From contig JAAFIW010000032.1 of the NCBI GenBank assembly GCA_013297875.1, forward strand, positions 1 to 43,648: a stretch of DNA of 43,648 bases. The letters are read 5' to 3'. The notes below the pieces were generated by a model that did not search any database, was not told the DNA's origin, and saw only the letters and a list, made by a program, of their open reading frames with translations. Below are positions 17,729 through 26,717 of this stretch, one piece after another. Each line of letters starts with the position of its first letter. Within the stretch, counting starts at the first letter, position 1. The translations under genes were made by a program, and so were the position numbers. The DNA is from Comamonadaceae bacterium (lineage in GTDB: Bacteria > Pseudomonadota > Gammaproteobacteria > Burkholderiales > Burkholderiaceae_C).

Positions 17729-18910
17729 CTAACGCGCGGGCCCACGCCGGTAGTTCTGCACAAACAGCGCCACCGCGCCTGCCACCACACCCCAAAAGGC
17801 TGAGCCAATGCCAGCGACCACCACGCCGCTCAGGGTCACCAAAAAGGTGATCAGGGCCGGTTCGCGGTGGGCCTCGTCTTTCATGGCCATGGCCAGGCCG
17901 TTGCCAATGGTGCCTAGCAGGGCCAGCCCGGCAATCGCCGTCACCAGCTCTTTGGGGAAAGCGGTGAGCACGCCCGTGACGGCGCTGCCAAAGATGCCAA
18001 TCACCAGGTAAATCGCGCCACACGACACGGCGGCGGTGTAGCGGCGCGCCGGGTCGGGGTGGGCTTCGCGGCCCATGCAAATGGCGGCGGTAATCGCTGA
18101 CAGGTTCAACGCAAACGCGCCAAACGGCGCCAGCACCAGGGTGGCCACACCAGTCAGCGTGATGATTTTTGAAATCGGCATGTCATAGCCCGCTGCGCGA
18201 ATGGCCGCCACGCCCGGCAGGTTTTGCGAGGCCATGGTGACCACAAACAGCGGAATGGCCAGGCTGACGATGGCCGCCACGCTGAACTCTGGCGCGGTGA
18301 AAACCGGCGTTGTGATGCCAAAAGCGATACCCGCCCAGGCAAATTCTGCTCGAGCAGCTATGAAAACAATAGCAATCACCAAGGTGACGACCACCGCATA
18401 ACGCGGCACCAAGCGGCGCGCCACCAGGTAGCTGGCCAGCATCAACAGCACCAGCGGCAGCGCGGTTTGCGCTGACGCAAACGCCTGCAAACCAAAGCGC
18501 CCCAACACCCCGGCCAACAAGGCCGCCGCCAGCGCCGCCGGAATTCGGTTCATGATTTTTTCAAACCAGCCGGTAGCGCCCACCAGCACGGTGAGCGCAG
18601 CCGCCACCATGAAGGCACCCACGGCCTGCGCCATCGAAAATCCGCCTGCAAGCCCGGCCGTGGCCAGTACCGCCGCACCGGGCGTGGACCAGGCCACCAT
18701 CACCGGCTGGCGCAGCACCAGCGCCGGCACCACCGTGCAAACCCCCATGCCAATGCCCAGCGCCCACATCCACGAGCTGACCTGTGCGGGCGTGGCCCCA
18801 AACGCCAGCGCCGCCTGAAACACAATGGCCACCGAACTGGTAAAGCCCACCAGCACGGCCACGAAACCGGCGGTGAAGGCGGAGAGGCTGAAGTCTTTGA
18901 AGAATTGCAT
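17729..18910 (-). CDS. benE: Benzoate/H+ symporter family protein
   Basis: A 393-residue inner-membrane transporter of the BenE family with about 12 hydrophobic segments. Family features include the N-terminal 'SLSAFTAGFVAVLVGFTSSVAIVFQAA', 'PVMVAWSTPGAAVLATAG', 'FVVTMASQNLPGVAAIRAAGYD' and 'ITAAICMGREAHPDPARRYTAA'. No aromatic degradation genes lie nearby, so the substrate is uncertain. A dispersed palindromic repeat is embedded in frame around residues 178-190 (IAARAEFAWAG). The gene faces the CLCA-like gene tail to tail, 22 bp apart. Confidence 0.93.
   Translation of the reverse strand: MQFFKDFSLSAFTAGFVAVLVGFTSSVAIVFQAALAFGATPAQVSSWMWALGIGMGVCTVVPALVLRQPVMVAWSTPGAAVLATAGLAGGFSMAQAVGAFMVAAALTVLVGATGWFEKIMNRIPAALAAALLAGVLGRFGLQAFASAQTALPLVLLMLASYLVARRLVPRYAVVVTLVIAIVFIAARAEFAWAGIAFGITTPVFTAPEFSVAAIVSLAIPLFVVTMASQNLPGVAAIRAAGYDMPISKIITLTGVATLVLAPFGAFALNLSAITAAICMGREAHPDPARRYTAAVSCGAIYLVIGIFGSAVTGVLTAFPKELVTAIAGLALLGTIGNGLAMAMKDEAHREPALITFLVTLSGVVVAGIGSAFWGVVAGAVALFVQNYRRGPAR
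18341..18375 (-). repeat. Dispersed palindromic repeat, copy inside benE
   Basis: The minus strand reads TTTTCATAGCTGCTCGAGCA followed by GAATTT. It is read in frame as part of a membrane helix of BenE. Confidence 0.75.
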
Positions 18911-18922
18911 GGTGTAACGGTA

Positions 18923-19127
18923 TCAGCCGTGCAGGGTGATGAGCAGCTTCACCAGACCTGCTACGTCGGTGAACGGCTCTGGGTGTGTGTGGGCATTGAA
19001 CCGGGTGGTGTGCAGGCGATAGGCCGCGCGAATTTCGCCGAAGTAAGCGGTCATAGCTGGCCCTGTTGCCACGTTTGCGGGCCAGTTGCCCGCCCTGCCG
19101 CACCTGCGGGGCGTTGTCGCGGCCCAT
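18923..19127 (-). pseudogene. rloB: Decayed rloB
   Basis: The ATG overlaps the RloA stop (TGATG), as in RloA-RloB pairs. The frame begins MGRDNAPQVRQ...RKRGNRASYDR, the N terminus I know from RloB proteins. It then shifts frame; another frame continues with YFGEIRAAYRLHT and ends with a C-terminal-like 'PFTDVAGLVKLL', stopping at 18923. The pieces total about 68 codons, far below the roughly 200 expected, and the acidic 'EGxxTEP' part of the active site is missing. The gene therefore seems to have lost two internal segments. Confidence 0.72.
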
Positions 19128-20392
19128 CAGTGGGCCGCTTGTGGCAAGTCGCCCAGAAACGGAATCCCGCCGTAGCGACCCATGAGATAGCCGCGTTCAA
19201 GTGCTTCGTTTTTGCGCGGGCTGAATTCGGACAAGCTGACCAATCGGGAAGCTTGGTCGGTATCTTTTTCGACCAACCAGATTTGATCGCGACGAAGCAA
19301 ATCGGGGGCATCCAGAAGCGAGGCGTCGTGGGTGGTGAAAATTAGTTGTGCGCCGCCGGTGTTCATGGAGGGCTCGTGAAAAAGCCGCACCAGGCGACGC
19401 ACCAACAAGGGATGCAGGCTGGTATCCAGCTCATCGATGACCAGGGTGAGCCCCTGGTGCAAGACTTCACGCATTGGCCCGGCCAGAGCCACCAGGTTAC
19501 GGGTACCGCTGGACTCATCTTCCAGGCCAAATATCGCGGTTCCGTGAGGCGTTTGGTGGTGAAAGCGCAGTTCAGTTTGCTCGGACTCTTTGTAGCTCCT
19601 GTCGGCTTTACCGCTCGCCAAATCAAAGCGCAGGGAGCGGCTGTGCGCCTTGTTGGTCACCTCCTCAATACGCGCAATGCTGATGTCAGCGGCTTTCAAG
19701 AAGTCGCAAAGGCCTTCGCTGTCACCCGGTTTTACTGGCCTGCCCCAGACGAAACCTGGGCTCAAGAGCGACGATTCGTTGATGACAACCAGTTGGCTAA
19801 CAAACCAACTGAATACGGGAAACAACTGCTCGCTGTTGAGCTGTACCGCCATCGACAGGAACAAGGCATTCGGCCTTGTTGCTCCCTCCCAAGTACTTGT
19901 CGGCCCTTTCAGCGCGGGGCCTACTTCATAAACATCTTTTTGGCTGTCGGCATCGAAGTGTCGTTCAAACCAGCGCTGCGGCTTGAACGCCTTGTAAACC
20001 AGCAGGTGCTCACTCACGATGCGCTCAGCTATAAGGGCAAAACCGTATTGGTAACGCACGCCGTCAAGCAAAAAGGTGACTTCAAATTCGGTTGGGCTGT
20101 CGGGAGACGCGCCGTCAAGCAAAAACGGCCGCACGGCGAAGGCTTGTTCTGGGGGCAGGCCTGCCGACTCCACCACCAAACGACGCATGTATTGCAAGGC
20201 CTTGATGAGGTTGGACTTGCCACTGGCGTTCGCCCCATAAATGGCCGCACTGCGCAGCAGCGCAGGCGCGGCTTTGATGTGCGTTTCCAGGGTGTTGGTG
20301 GTGCGCAGCGTCTTGTCGGGCGACGCCACCAGGCTGAGCACCTGCTCGTCGCGCAGGGATCGAAAGTTTTTGACCCGAAACTCGATCAGCAT
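19127..20392 (-). CDS. rloA: RloA-like AAA15 family ATPase
   Basis: A 421-residue ABC/SMC-like ATPase. It opens MLIEFRVKNFRSLRDEQVLSL, with Walker A GANASGKS at residues 53-60, an ABC-type signature region 'EDESSGTRNLVAL', Walker B 'LTLVIDELDTSLHPLLV' and the switch His in 'IFTTHDASLLD'. These are features of the AAA15/RloA group, which pairs with RloB-type nucleases in defence and R-M-linked loci and is related in design to AriA of the PARIS system. The start at 20392 is the first Met before the conserved N-terminal strand; a TTG upstream is possible. The partner gene downstream is degraded, so the pair is probably no longer functional as a toxin system. Confidence 0.88.
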   Translation of the reverse strand: MLIEFRVKNFRSLRDEQVLSLVASPDKTLRTTNTLETHIKAAPALLRSAAIYGANASGKSNLIKALQYMRRLVVESAGLPPEQAFAVRPFLLDGASPDSPTEFEVTFLLDGVRYQYGFALIAERIVSEHLLVYKAFKPQRWFERHFDADSQKDVYEVGPALKGPTSTWEGATRPNALFLSMAVQLNSEQLFPVFSWFVSQLVVINESSLLSPGFVWGRPVKPGDSEGLCDFLKAADISIARIEEVTNKAHSRSLRFDLASGKADRSYKESEQTELRFHHQTPHGTAIFGLEDESSGTRNLVALAGPMREVLHQGLTLVIDELDTSLHPLLVRRLVRLFHEPSMNTGGAQLIFTTHDASLLDAPDLLRRDQIWLVEKDTDQASRLVSLSEFSPRKNEALERGYLMGRYGGIPFLGDLPQAAH

Positions 20393-20466
20393 TTTTTGCT
20401 TTCGTCTTGAATAAACAAAGACTTTAACAAAAAAACTCAAATAAGCGATTTATTTTAAAAAAATAA

Positions 20467-22377
20467 TCAAATCTCGATCTTGCTGCCCAGCTCCACCACC
20501 GCGTTGTTGGGCAGCTTCAAAAAGTCAGCCACGCCGCTGGCGTTGTGGTGCATTTGAGCGAAGAGTTTTTCGCGCCAGGGGGCCATGCCACCGCCTACAG
20601 TGGGGATGACCACGTCGCGCGAGAGGAAGTAGCTGGTGCTCATGGCTTCCATTTCGCAGCCGCGACCCTTGATTTGCTGCAGGGCTTTGGGCACGTCGGG
20701 GTTGTTTTTAAAGCCGTAGTTGATGACCACCTGCCAGCAGTCGTGGCCCAGCGATTCGATTTCGACCCGCTTGTCCAGACCGATCCACGGCACCTCGTGG
20801 TTGCGCACGGTGACGAACAGGTTGTGCTCGTGCAGCACCTTGTTGTGTTTGAGGTTGTGCAGCAAGGCATTGGGCACGGTGCCGCTTTCAGACGACAGAA
20901 ACACCGCTGTGCCGTTGACCCGCGCGGGTGGGCTGACGAAGACTGATTCCAGAAAAGTGGCCAGATCCAGGCCTTCGTCTTTCTGCTTGTCGGCCAACAG
21001 GTTGCGGCCCTGTTTCCAGGTGGTCATGAGCGTGAAAATCAGGCCGCCAATGACCAGCGGGAACCAGCCGCCGTCCAGCAGCTTGAGCATGTTGGACGCC
21101 CAGAACGCAAAGTCGACCACAAAGAACAAGCCGGTGGCCGCAATGCACAGCCACAACGGGTACTTCCAGGCGTAGCGCACCACATAAAAGGTCAGGATGG
21201 TGGTGATCAACATGTCGGTACACACCGCAATGCCGTAGGCCGAGGCCAGCGCGCCGCTGGACTTGAACATGATGACCGCAAACGCAATGGCCACAAACAG
21301 CGCCCAGTTGACAAAGGGTATGTAGATTTGCCCGGTGTCTTTGGCGCTGGTGTGCAGCATGCGCAAGCGCGGCAGGTAGCCCAGCTGCACCACCTGCTTG
21401 GTGACGGAGAACGCACCCGATATCAAGGCCTGTGAGGCAATCACCGCCGCAGCGGTGGCCAGGATCACCAGGGGAATCAAAAACCAGTCGGGGGCCATCA
21501 TGTAAAACGGATTTTTCACCGTTTCGGGGCGCTTCAAAAGCAGCGCGCCCTGGCCAAAATAGTTCAGGGTCAGCGAAGGCATGACGACGCTGAACCAGGC
21601 CAGGCGAATCGGCCGCTTGCCAAAGTGGCCCATGTCGGCATACAGCGCCTCAGCCCCGGTGACGCACAGCACCACCGCGCCCAAAATGATGAAGCTGGTC
21701 AGTGGGTTGGCCCAGATGAACAGCAGCGCGTAGTGCGGGCTCAGGGCCTGCAAAATGCTCGGGTAGTCCACGATGTGGTACAGCCCCAAAGCGGCCAGCG
21801 TGGCAAACCACACCAGGGTGATGGGCCCAAAAAACTTGCCGATGCCGCTGGTGCCATGCCGCTGCACCATGAACAGCCCCAGCAAAATCATCACCGAAAG
21901 CGGCACCACATATTTTTTGAACTGTGGTGAGATCACTTCCAGCCCTTCAACCGCGCCCAGCACCGAGATGGCTGGGGTGATCACGCCATCGCCATAAAAC
22001 AGGCAGGTGCCAAAGATGCCGATGACCAGCAGCGCCCGCCGCAGCGCCGGCTTGTGGTGCACCGCGCGCGAGGCCAGCGTGAGCATGGCCACCAGCCCGC
22101 CCTCGCCCTCGTTGTCCGCCCGCAGCACCAGCACCACGTACTTGATGGACACGATCACGGTCAACGTCCAGAAGATGATGGACAGAATGCCGTACACGTT
22201 GTCGGGGGTGAATGCCACGTGGCCAGATCCGAAGATCTCTTTCATGGCGTACAGCACCGAGGTACCGATATCGCCATAGACCACACCAATTGCGCCCACG
22301 GTGAGCGCTGCCAGCGAAGATTTCGAGCTTTGCACTGAACTACCCCGTTTTTGCCTGGTTGTCGGCAGGGGTTCCAT
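20467..22377 (-). CDS. kup: Kup-type potassium uptake protein
   Basis: A 636-residue K+/H+ symporter of the inner membrane. The N-terminal signature '[29 protein letters not shown]' is definitive for Kup/KUP/HAK. About 12 hydrophobic segments occupy residues 30-450, followed by a cytoplasmic C-terminal domain ('GTAVFLSS', '[20 protein letters not shown]', '[10 protein letters not shown]'). I use the ATG at 22377; a TTG start at 22422 is also open, and neither has a strong Shine-Dalgarno sequence. Confidence 0.95.
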   Translation of the reverse strand: MEPLPTTRQKRGSSVQSSKSSLAALTVGAIGVVYGDIGTSVLYAMKEIFGSGHVAFTPDNVYGILSIIFWTLTVIVSIKYVVLVLRADNEGEGGLVAMLTLASRAVHHKPALRRALLVIGIFGTCLFYGDGVITPAISVLGAVEGLEVISPQFKKYVVPLSVMILLGLFMVQRHGTSGIGKFFGPITLVWFATLAALGLYHIVDYPSILQALSPHYALLFIWANPLTSFIILGAVVLCVTGAEALYADMGHFGKRPIRLAWFSVVMPSLTLNYFGQGALLLKRPETVKNPFYMMAPDWFLIPLVILATAAAVIASQALISGAFSVTKQVVQLGYLPRLRMLHTSAKDTGQIYIPFVNWALFVAIAFAVIMFKSSGALASAYGIAVCTDMLITTILTFYVVRYAWKYPLWLCIAATGLFFVVDFAFWASNMLKLLDGGWFPLVIGGLIFTLMTTWKQGRNLLADKQKDEGLDLATFLESVFVSPPARVNGTAVFLSSESGTVPNALLHNLKHNKVLHEHNLFVTVRNHEVPWIGLDKRVEIESLGHDCWQVVINYGFKNNPDVPKALQQIKGRGCEMEAMSTSYFLSRDVVIPTVGGGMAPWREKLFAQMHHNASGVADFLKLPNNAVVELGSKIEI

Positions 22378-22504
22378 GTCTGAAGGGAACGCGATTGTGC
22401 GCTCGCCCTGACAGGGGTTCAACTCCAGATTTCAACCAAAAAGCGACTCAATGACAGTTTTGTTGCAATGCAGCAACTACAGCGCGTGGGCTGTTCGCCA
22501 GTGC

Positions 22505-23800
22505 CTACTCGTAGACCTCGGCATCCGGGTCGGTGGCTTCCAGCTCATAGCTGGCTGCCAGCATGGCCAGGCGGCCAATCACGCCATACATGTAAAAGCG
22601 GTTGGGGACGCTCACGCCCGGCTTCTGGCCTGGCTGGGGCAGCTGGGCGCTTTCGGCAAAGGCCAGGGGCACAAAGCTGGCACCCGGTGCGGCCAGGCTT
22701 TCGTGTGTGCCGCGCTCGGCATGGATGCGGTAAAAACCGCCCACCACATAGCGATCCATCATGTAGACCACCGGCTCGGCCACCGCATCGTTCATGCGCT
22801 CGTGCGTTTGCACACCTTCCTGAATGACGATTTCACAGCGGGTTTGCCCTGGTGCCAGTTGCCGCCCGGTGTCTTTAAGCGCCAACACCTCTTTGGCCTC
22901 CCGCACAGCCATGATGCCCATGCCGCAGTTGCCGTTGTCCACCTTCACCACCACAAATGGCTTTTCGTTGATGCCGTATTCCTTGTACTTGCGACGGATT
23001 TTGGTCAGCAGCGTATCGACCTGGGCGCTCAAGGCGTCCAGGCTGGCCGGGCTGGTGAAATCCACCTCGCCGCAGGGCGTAAACATCGGGTTGATGAGCC
23101 AGGAATCGATGCCCAGCAACTTGCCAAAGCGCTTGGCAATTTCTTCATAGGCCCGAAAGTGCTGGCTCTTGCGGCGCACGCTCCAGCCCGCGTGCAGAGG
23201 CGGCAGCAGGTACTGCTCGTGAAGGTCTTCCAGAATGCCCGGCGCGCCAGCGGCCAGGTCGTTGTTGAGCAAGATCGTGCAAGGGTCAAAGTCTTTCAGG
23301 CCCAGACGCCCTCTGCCGCCGCCTTTTTTGCGGATCACCGGCTCCAGCGTGAGCTGCTCGCCATTGGGCAGGTCGACCGTGGTGGCCACCTTCAACTCAG
23401 GGCTGATGGAGCCCACCCGCACGTTCAGCCCGGCCATGTGAAAAATCCGCTTGAGCTGGGCCACACCGCTCAAATAAAAGCTGCTGCGCGTGTCGTTTTC
23501 AGGAATCAGCAGCAGGTTGCGCGCCTCGGGGCAGATTTTTTCAATCGCTGCCATGGCCGATTGCACCGCCAACGGCAGCATTTGCGGCGTCAGGTGGTTC
23601 CAGCCCGTGGGAAACAGATTGGTGTCTACCGGTGCCAGCTTGAAGCCCGCATTACGCACATCGACCGAGCTGTAAAACGGTGGCGTGTGCTCCATCCACT
23701 CCAGCCGAAACCAGCGCTCGATGGCCGGCATAGAGTCCAGAATGCGCTGCTCCAGCTCGTTAATGGGTCCGGTCAGGGCGGTGATGAGGTGGGGAACCAT
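22505..23800 (-). CDS. gshA: Glutamate-cysteine ligase (proteobacterial GshA type)
   Basis: A 431-residue enzyme making gamma-glutamylcysteine, the first step of glutathione synthesis. The sequence follows the Acidithiobacillus/Burkholderia type rather than the E. coli type: 'ITALTGPINELEQRILDSMPAIERWFR', 'PPFYSSVDVRNAGFKLAPVDTNLFPTGWNHL', 'TILLNNDLAAGAP', 'FVVVKVDNGNCGMGIMAV' and 'MMDRYVVGGFYRIH'. Length is normal. It starts about 120 bp from a divergent toxin-antitoxin pair. Confidence 0.95.
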   Translation of the reverse strand: MVPHLITALTGPINELEQRILDSMPAIERWFRLEWMEHTPPFYSSVDVRNAGFKLAPVDTNLFPTGWNHLTPQMLPLAVQSAMAAIEKICPEARNLLLIPENDTRSSFYLSGVAQLKRIFHMAGLNVRVGSISPELKVATTVDLPNGEQLTLEPVIRKKGGGRGRLGLKDFDPCTILLNNDLAAGAPGILEDLHEQYLLPPLHAGWSVRRKSQHFRAYEEIAKRFGKLLGIDSWLINPMFTPCGEVDFTSPASLDALSAQVDTLLTKIRRKYKEYGINEKPFVVVKVDNGNCGMGIMAVREAKEVLALKDTGRQLAPGQTRCEIVIQEGVQTHERMNDAVAEPVVYMMDRYVVGGFYRIHAERGTHESLAAPGASFVPLAFAESAQLPQPGQKPGVSVPNRFYMYGVIGRLAMLAASYELEATDPDAEVYE

Positions 23801-23919
23801 GGTTTGCTTTGAAGATGTTTTTTACGGACGAGCGCGCCGCACAGTGCCTCAGTTTGGGGCCATGCCCCAGCTTGCAAGACACACTTGAAGTTTTACCGAT
23901 AGCTGTTATTCTGGTCAAC

Positions 23920-24219
23920 ATGACTACATTTTCAAGCGTACCCCAACCCCCGCACACCACCTTATCCAGCCATTGGTTGCTGGCTGATGCGAAGGCGCGT
24001 TTTAGCCAATTGGTGCGCCAGGTTCGTAGCGAGGGGCCCCAGCACGTGAGTGTGCATGGCCGTGATGCGGTGGTGGTGATTGCGCTGGAGGAGTACCAAC
24101 GGTTGCGCGGTGCGCGTAGCGGGCAGGCGCTGGTGGATGCGTTTCAGGCGTGTCCGCACCCAGACATCGAACTGACGCCGACGCGCCAGGCCATGTCCGT
24201 ACGCGATGTCGCACTGTGA
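23920..24219 (+). CDS. Phd/YefM-type antitoxin
   Basis: A 99-residue antitoxin. The Phd/YefM DNA-binding domain is visible in 'WLLADAKARFSQLVRQVRSEGPQHVSVHGRDAVVVIALEEYQRLRG', and the C-terminal tail (about residues 65-99) would wrap the toxin. The ATG at 23920 fits the domain start. The stop overlaps the GTG start of the PIN toxin (GTGA), so the pair is translated in a coupled manner and is probably autoregulated. Confidence 0.9.
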   Translation: MTTFSSVPQPPHTTLSSHWLLADAKARFSQLVRQVRSEGPQHVSVHGRDAVVVIALEEYQRLRGARSGQALVDAFQACPHPDIELTPTRQAMSVRDVAL

Positions 24220-24638
24220 GCGCCTGGCTGCTGGGCACCAACGTCTTGTCGGAGCTGCGTAAGAGCCGGCCAGACCCCAAGGTGGTGGCGTTTGTCGCCG
24301 CACAGCCGCTCGATGCCTTGTTTGTCAGCACGGTCACCCTGGCCGAAATCCGCTTCGGCATCGAGCGCTTGCCTGATGTGTATCGCCGTGCCGAGTTGCA
24401 ACTCTGGCTGGCGCAGCAAGTGCGCCCTATGTTTGAGCAGCGTGTGTTGCCCGTGTCTGAAGACGTGATGTTCACCTGGCGCTTGCTGGTGGAAGCGGGC
24501 CGCAAATCAGGCCACACCTTCTCGCAACCCGACCTCATCATTGCCGCCACTGCTGTGCGACACGGCCTGACGGTGGTCACGCGCGATGTGGATGACTTTG
24601 CCAAAGCGGGCGTGGCTTTGTTCAATCCGTGGGGTTGA
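24216..24638 (+). CDS. PIN-domain toxin (VapC/FitB type) with altered active site
   Basis: A 140-residue PIN-domain protein starting at GTG 24216. PIN ribonucleases use four acidic residues: here Glu44 ('TLAEIRFGIERL'), Asp106 ('QPDLIIAATA') and Asp124 ('TRDVDDF') are in place. The first, normally Asp in an 'LLDTNV' motif, is Gly7 in 'WLLGTNVLSELRK'. The codon is GGC, one base from the Asp codon GAC. The loss of this metal ligand suggests a weak or dead nuclease. Length and the rest of the fold are intact. Confidence 0.88.
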   Translation: MSAWLLGTNVLSELRKSRPDPKVVAFVAAQPLDALFVSTVTLAEIRFGIERLPDVYRRAELQLWLAQQVRPMFEQRVLPVSEDVMFTWRLLVEAGRKSGHTFSQPDLIIAATAVRHGLTVVTRDVDDFAKAGVALFNPWG

Positions 24639-24664
24639 ATCAGAGCTTTCTTTATGTACTGTTT

Positions 24665-24720
24665 AGCGCTCCAGCCCAGGTAGAAACTGCTCAAAAAGCT
24701 ATTAAAGTAGTAGCAATTTG
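24665..24720 (-). repeat. Dispersed palindromic repeat, copy after the toxin gene
   Basis: The minus strand shows ATAGCTTTTTGAGCAG with a tail CTGGGCTGGAGCGC, preceded by GCTACTACTTTA. It is intergenic. Confidence 0.7.
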
Positions 24721-24787
24721 CACCCCAGCGCAGCCCTCTCTGCTGATAATCGTCAGCGCAACCGCACGACCCGACCGGAGCCTACCG

Positions 24788-25010
24788 ATGCCCTGCCACG
24801 ACCGCCAACTCAAAGTCAAACAACTGGTCTTCAACGACCAGCAAATCAAGCGCGGCGTGATTGAAGAAAGCCCCACCCAGTCCCTGTTCAGCATCCCCAC
24901 CACCCGCACCAGCACCGCCCCCGCTCGCGGCCCTACTACCAAATCTTTCATCATCGAATCCCCCCGCCGCGCAGCCGACGGCACGGTTCTATTGAGCGTT
25001 TCAAAAAACA
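24788..25010 (+). pseudogene. Unrecognised gene fragment cut off by transposase debris
   Basis: From the ATG at 24788 an open frame reads MPCHDRQLKVKQLVFNDQQIKRG... for about 75 codons in ordinary high-GC codon use, then runs without a stop into sequence of a transposase remnant. The visible part is hydrophilic with Ser/Thr/Pro-rich stretches. I recognise no family. It may be a chance open frame or the 5' end of a gene truncated on the right. Confidence 0.35.
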
Positions 25011-25070
25011 TGACAACCAATCTTGACCCGATGCGTTATGTCTACAACGCGTTGTTTGGAGATATGAATC

Positions 25071-25318
25071 ATGGTCAAGAAGGCGATGGACGAGGCGACA
25101 AGGAAGCGGGTGCAGGCCGGCGGCTGCTGCAAAAGGGCAAGACGCCCGCAGAAATTGCAGTCGCTGTGGGCGTTGCGCGGCAAACCGTGTACACGTGGAA
25201 GGCGCTGTTCGATGAAGGCGGAATTGATGCCTTGCGTGCAGTACCGCTGCGGGTCAGGGCGTCTATTCAAAATGCGCAGCTGGTGAATATGGTGTCAGCA
25301 GTCGATTCAAGGAACTAG
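25071..25318 (+). pseudogene. IS630-family transposase remnant, N-terminal part, frameshifted
   Basis: The start reads MVKKAMDEATRKRVQAG; after a frameshift near 25120 it continues 'GRRLLQKGKTPAEIAVAVGVARQTVYTWKALFDEGGIDALRAVP'. This is the helix-turn-helix N-terminal region of IS630-type transposases, which bind the element end. After ALRAVP the sequence degenerates and stops at 25318. The catalytic DDE domain is absent, so the element cannot move. Confidence 0.8.
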
Positions 25319-25332
25319 CGGAGCAAAAAACC

Positions 25333-25746
25333 ATGCCTTACTCACGCGGTGCCGGTGGCACACCCGGCGGTACGCCGATTTTTGTTTTGGGCCTGATCAT
25401 GGCCTGTGCGGGTGGCTACTTGCTGCTGGACAACATCGTGGTCTCGCATGGCTTCAGCCTGGGCTATGCGCTGTTTCGTGTGCCACTGGGCGGCGGGAGT
25501 GGCATTGGCATCACTGGGGGCGGGCTGTTGATCCCGTTTATGTTTGGCGTGGGCTGGATTTTTTACAACGCCAAGTCGGTCTGGGGCTGGATTCTGGCGG
25601 CAGGCGCTTTGTGCGCGATTGTGTTTGGCGTGTTGATGAGTTTGAGCATCAGCATCCGCACCATGTCGCTGCTGGATCTCCTCATTATTCTGGTGCTGCT
25701 GGTGGGCGGTTTGGGGCTGTTTGCACGGTCTTTGCGAGGCGGTTAG
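25333..25746 (+). CDS. Small integral membrane protein of unknown function
   Basis: A 137-residue protein with about four hydrophobic segments (roughly 16-34, 58-77, 82-103, 112-131) and Gly-rich connecting loops such as 'PLGGGSGIGITGGG'. It begins MPYSRGAGGTPGGTP and ends in ARSLRGG. It has good codon use and a GGAG about ten bases upstream. I do not recognise a characterised family. It faces the retinal operon tail to tail. Confidence 0.75.
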   Translation: MPYSRGAGGTPGGTPIFVLGLIMACAGGYLLLDNIVVSHGFSLGYALFRVPLGGGSGIGITGGGLLIPFMFGVGWIFYNAKSVWGWILAAGALCAIVFGVLMSLSISIRTMSLLDLLIILVLLVGGLGLFARSLRGG

Positions 25747-25751
25747 CGTTT

Positions 25752-25811
25752 GAAAACGCTATTTAATTGATAGCTGCTTGAGAAGTATACAAAGGGGCGA
25801 GTGGCCCTTTT
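25752..25811 (+). repeat. Dispersed palindromic repeat with a terminator-like hairpin
   Basis: Contains AACGCTATTTAATTGATAGC, the core GATAGCTGCTTGAG, and a tail AAAGGGGC-GAGT-GGCCCTTTT (25791-25811) able to form a hairpin. It lies between the convergent membrane-protein gene and blh and may end both transcripts. Confidence 0.75.
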
Positions 25812-25823
25812 GATGTGATTTTG

Positions 25824-26717
25824 TTAGCTTTCAGGCTGTAACCAGCGTGCGCTGGCGCTGATCAGCACCAGGTGCGGCAGCGTGACCGCAGCGAGTGCCA
25901 CGATGATCCATTGCAAGACCTGTGTGTTCAGGGTGGTGTCGCGCCAGGCGGGTTGCGCCAGGTACGTCCATAACACCGCCATCAGGGCTGCGGTGGCGAC
26001 AAGGGTCACCAGAAGGGCCATTAGTTGCCATTTGTTATAGCCGGTTGATGGCGTGTTTCGCCTGACTGCCTCATGCACCTGGCGGATGTGCAGGCCGCAG
26101 TGGTACAGCCCAAAAAACAGTGCAAACGCCAGCAGCGGCGACAGCACCAGGTACAACAAGCCCACGCTGGCCACCTCGGCGGCCACGGCCAGCGGCTGTT
26201 GGGCCAGCAGGGTTTTCAGCAGGCTCACCACGGCTACCGCCAGCCATAGCCACGCCAGCCCCCGCCAAACCGGCCACACCCAGCCAAAACTGTCGCCCAA
26301 CACGGGTGCCAGCAAGGCCCCCAGCGTCTGGCTCGCCAGCAACACAGGCCACATCACGCTGGCACCGCCCACACCGATGCGGTGCAACATGGACTGGTTG
26401 TGGGCCTGTCCAAAATGCCACAGCGACATCAGTAGCAAGGCCAGCAAGGCCAGTCCTGTCGATTGGCTTAACACCAGTGCAGCCACCAGCACACACAGCA
26501 AATAGCCGCCACCGACCCAAATGGCCTTGCCCAGCGGTTTGAACTGCGCCACCAGCAGCACCCCGTCCAGCGCGCCATGCCCAAACCCGAGCGTGAGCGA
26601 CAACAGCACAAACGCCCACCAGCCCAGCGCGGGCCAGCCGGCCTCCAGCACGTGCAGCACCACCAGTGCGAGCGCGGCGGCTGTTGCCAAGCCAAGCCAG
26701 CGTGAAGTGCTAGCCAT
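25824..26717 (-). CDS. blh: Beta-carotene 15,15'-dioxygenase (retinal-forming)
   Basis: A 297-residue membrane enzyme of the Brp/Blh family that splits beta-carotene into two retinals. The four His thought to bind iron are visible: His47 in 'GFGHGALDGVLL', His101 in 'SLWHFGQAH', and His206 and His210 in 'GLYHCGLHIRQVHEAV'. Several hydrophobic segments span the protein. The ATG at 26717 overlaps the crtY stop by eight bases. It is the last gene of the operon and supplies the chromophore for the rhodopsin encoded at its head. Confidence 0.95.
   Translation of the reverse strand: MASTSRWLGLATAAALALVVLHVLEAGWPALGWWAFVLLSLTLGFGHGALDGVLLVAQFKPLGKAIWVGGGYLLCVLVAALVLSQSTGLALLALLLMSLWHFGQAHNQSMLHRIGVGGASVMWPVLLASQTLGALLAPVLGDSFGWVWPVWRGLAWLWLAVAVVSLLKTLLAQQPLAVAAEVASVGLLYLVLSPLLAFALFFGLYHCGLHIRQVHEAVRRNTPSTGYNKWQLMALLVTLVATAALMAVLWTYLAQPAWRDTTLNTQVLQWIIVALAAVTLPHLVLISASARWLQPES

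Noticed and set aside
16366-17808. Long antisense open frame across the CLCA-like gene
   Set aside because: Same reason: low-complexity Gly/His/Arg composition and complete overlap with a well-supported gene.
22451-23812. Long antisense open frame across gshA
   Set aside because: Covers a highly conserved enzyme gene; composition is that of a reverse-strand shadow.
24216-24638. Longer toxin reading frame starting upstream at 24150
   Set aside because: It would overlap most of the antitoxin tail; the GTG at 24216 gives the normal PIN-domain start and a GTGA overlap.
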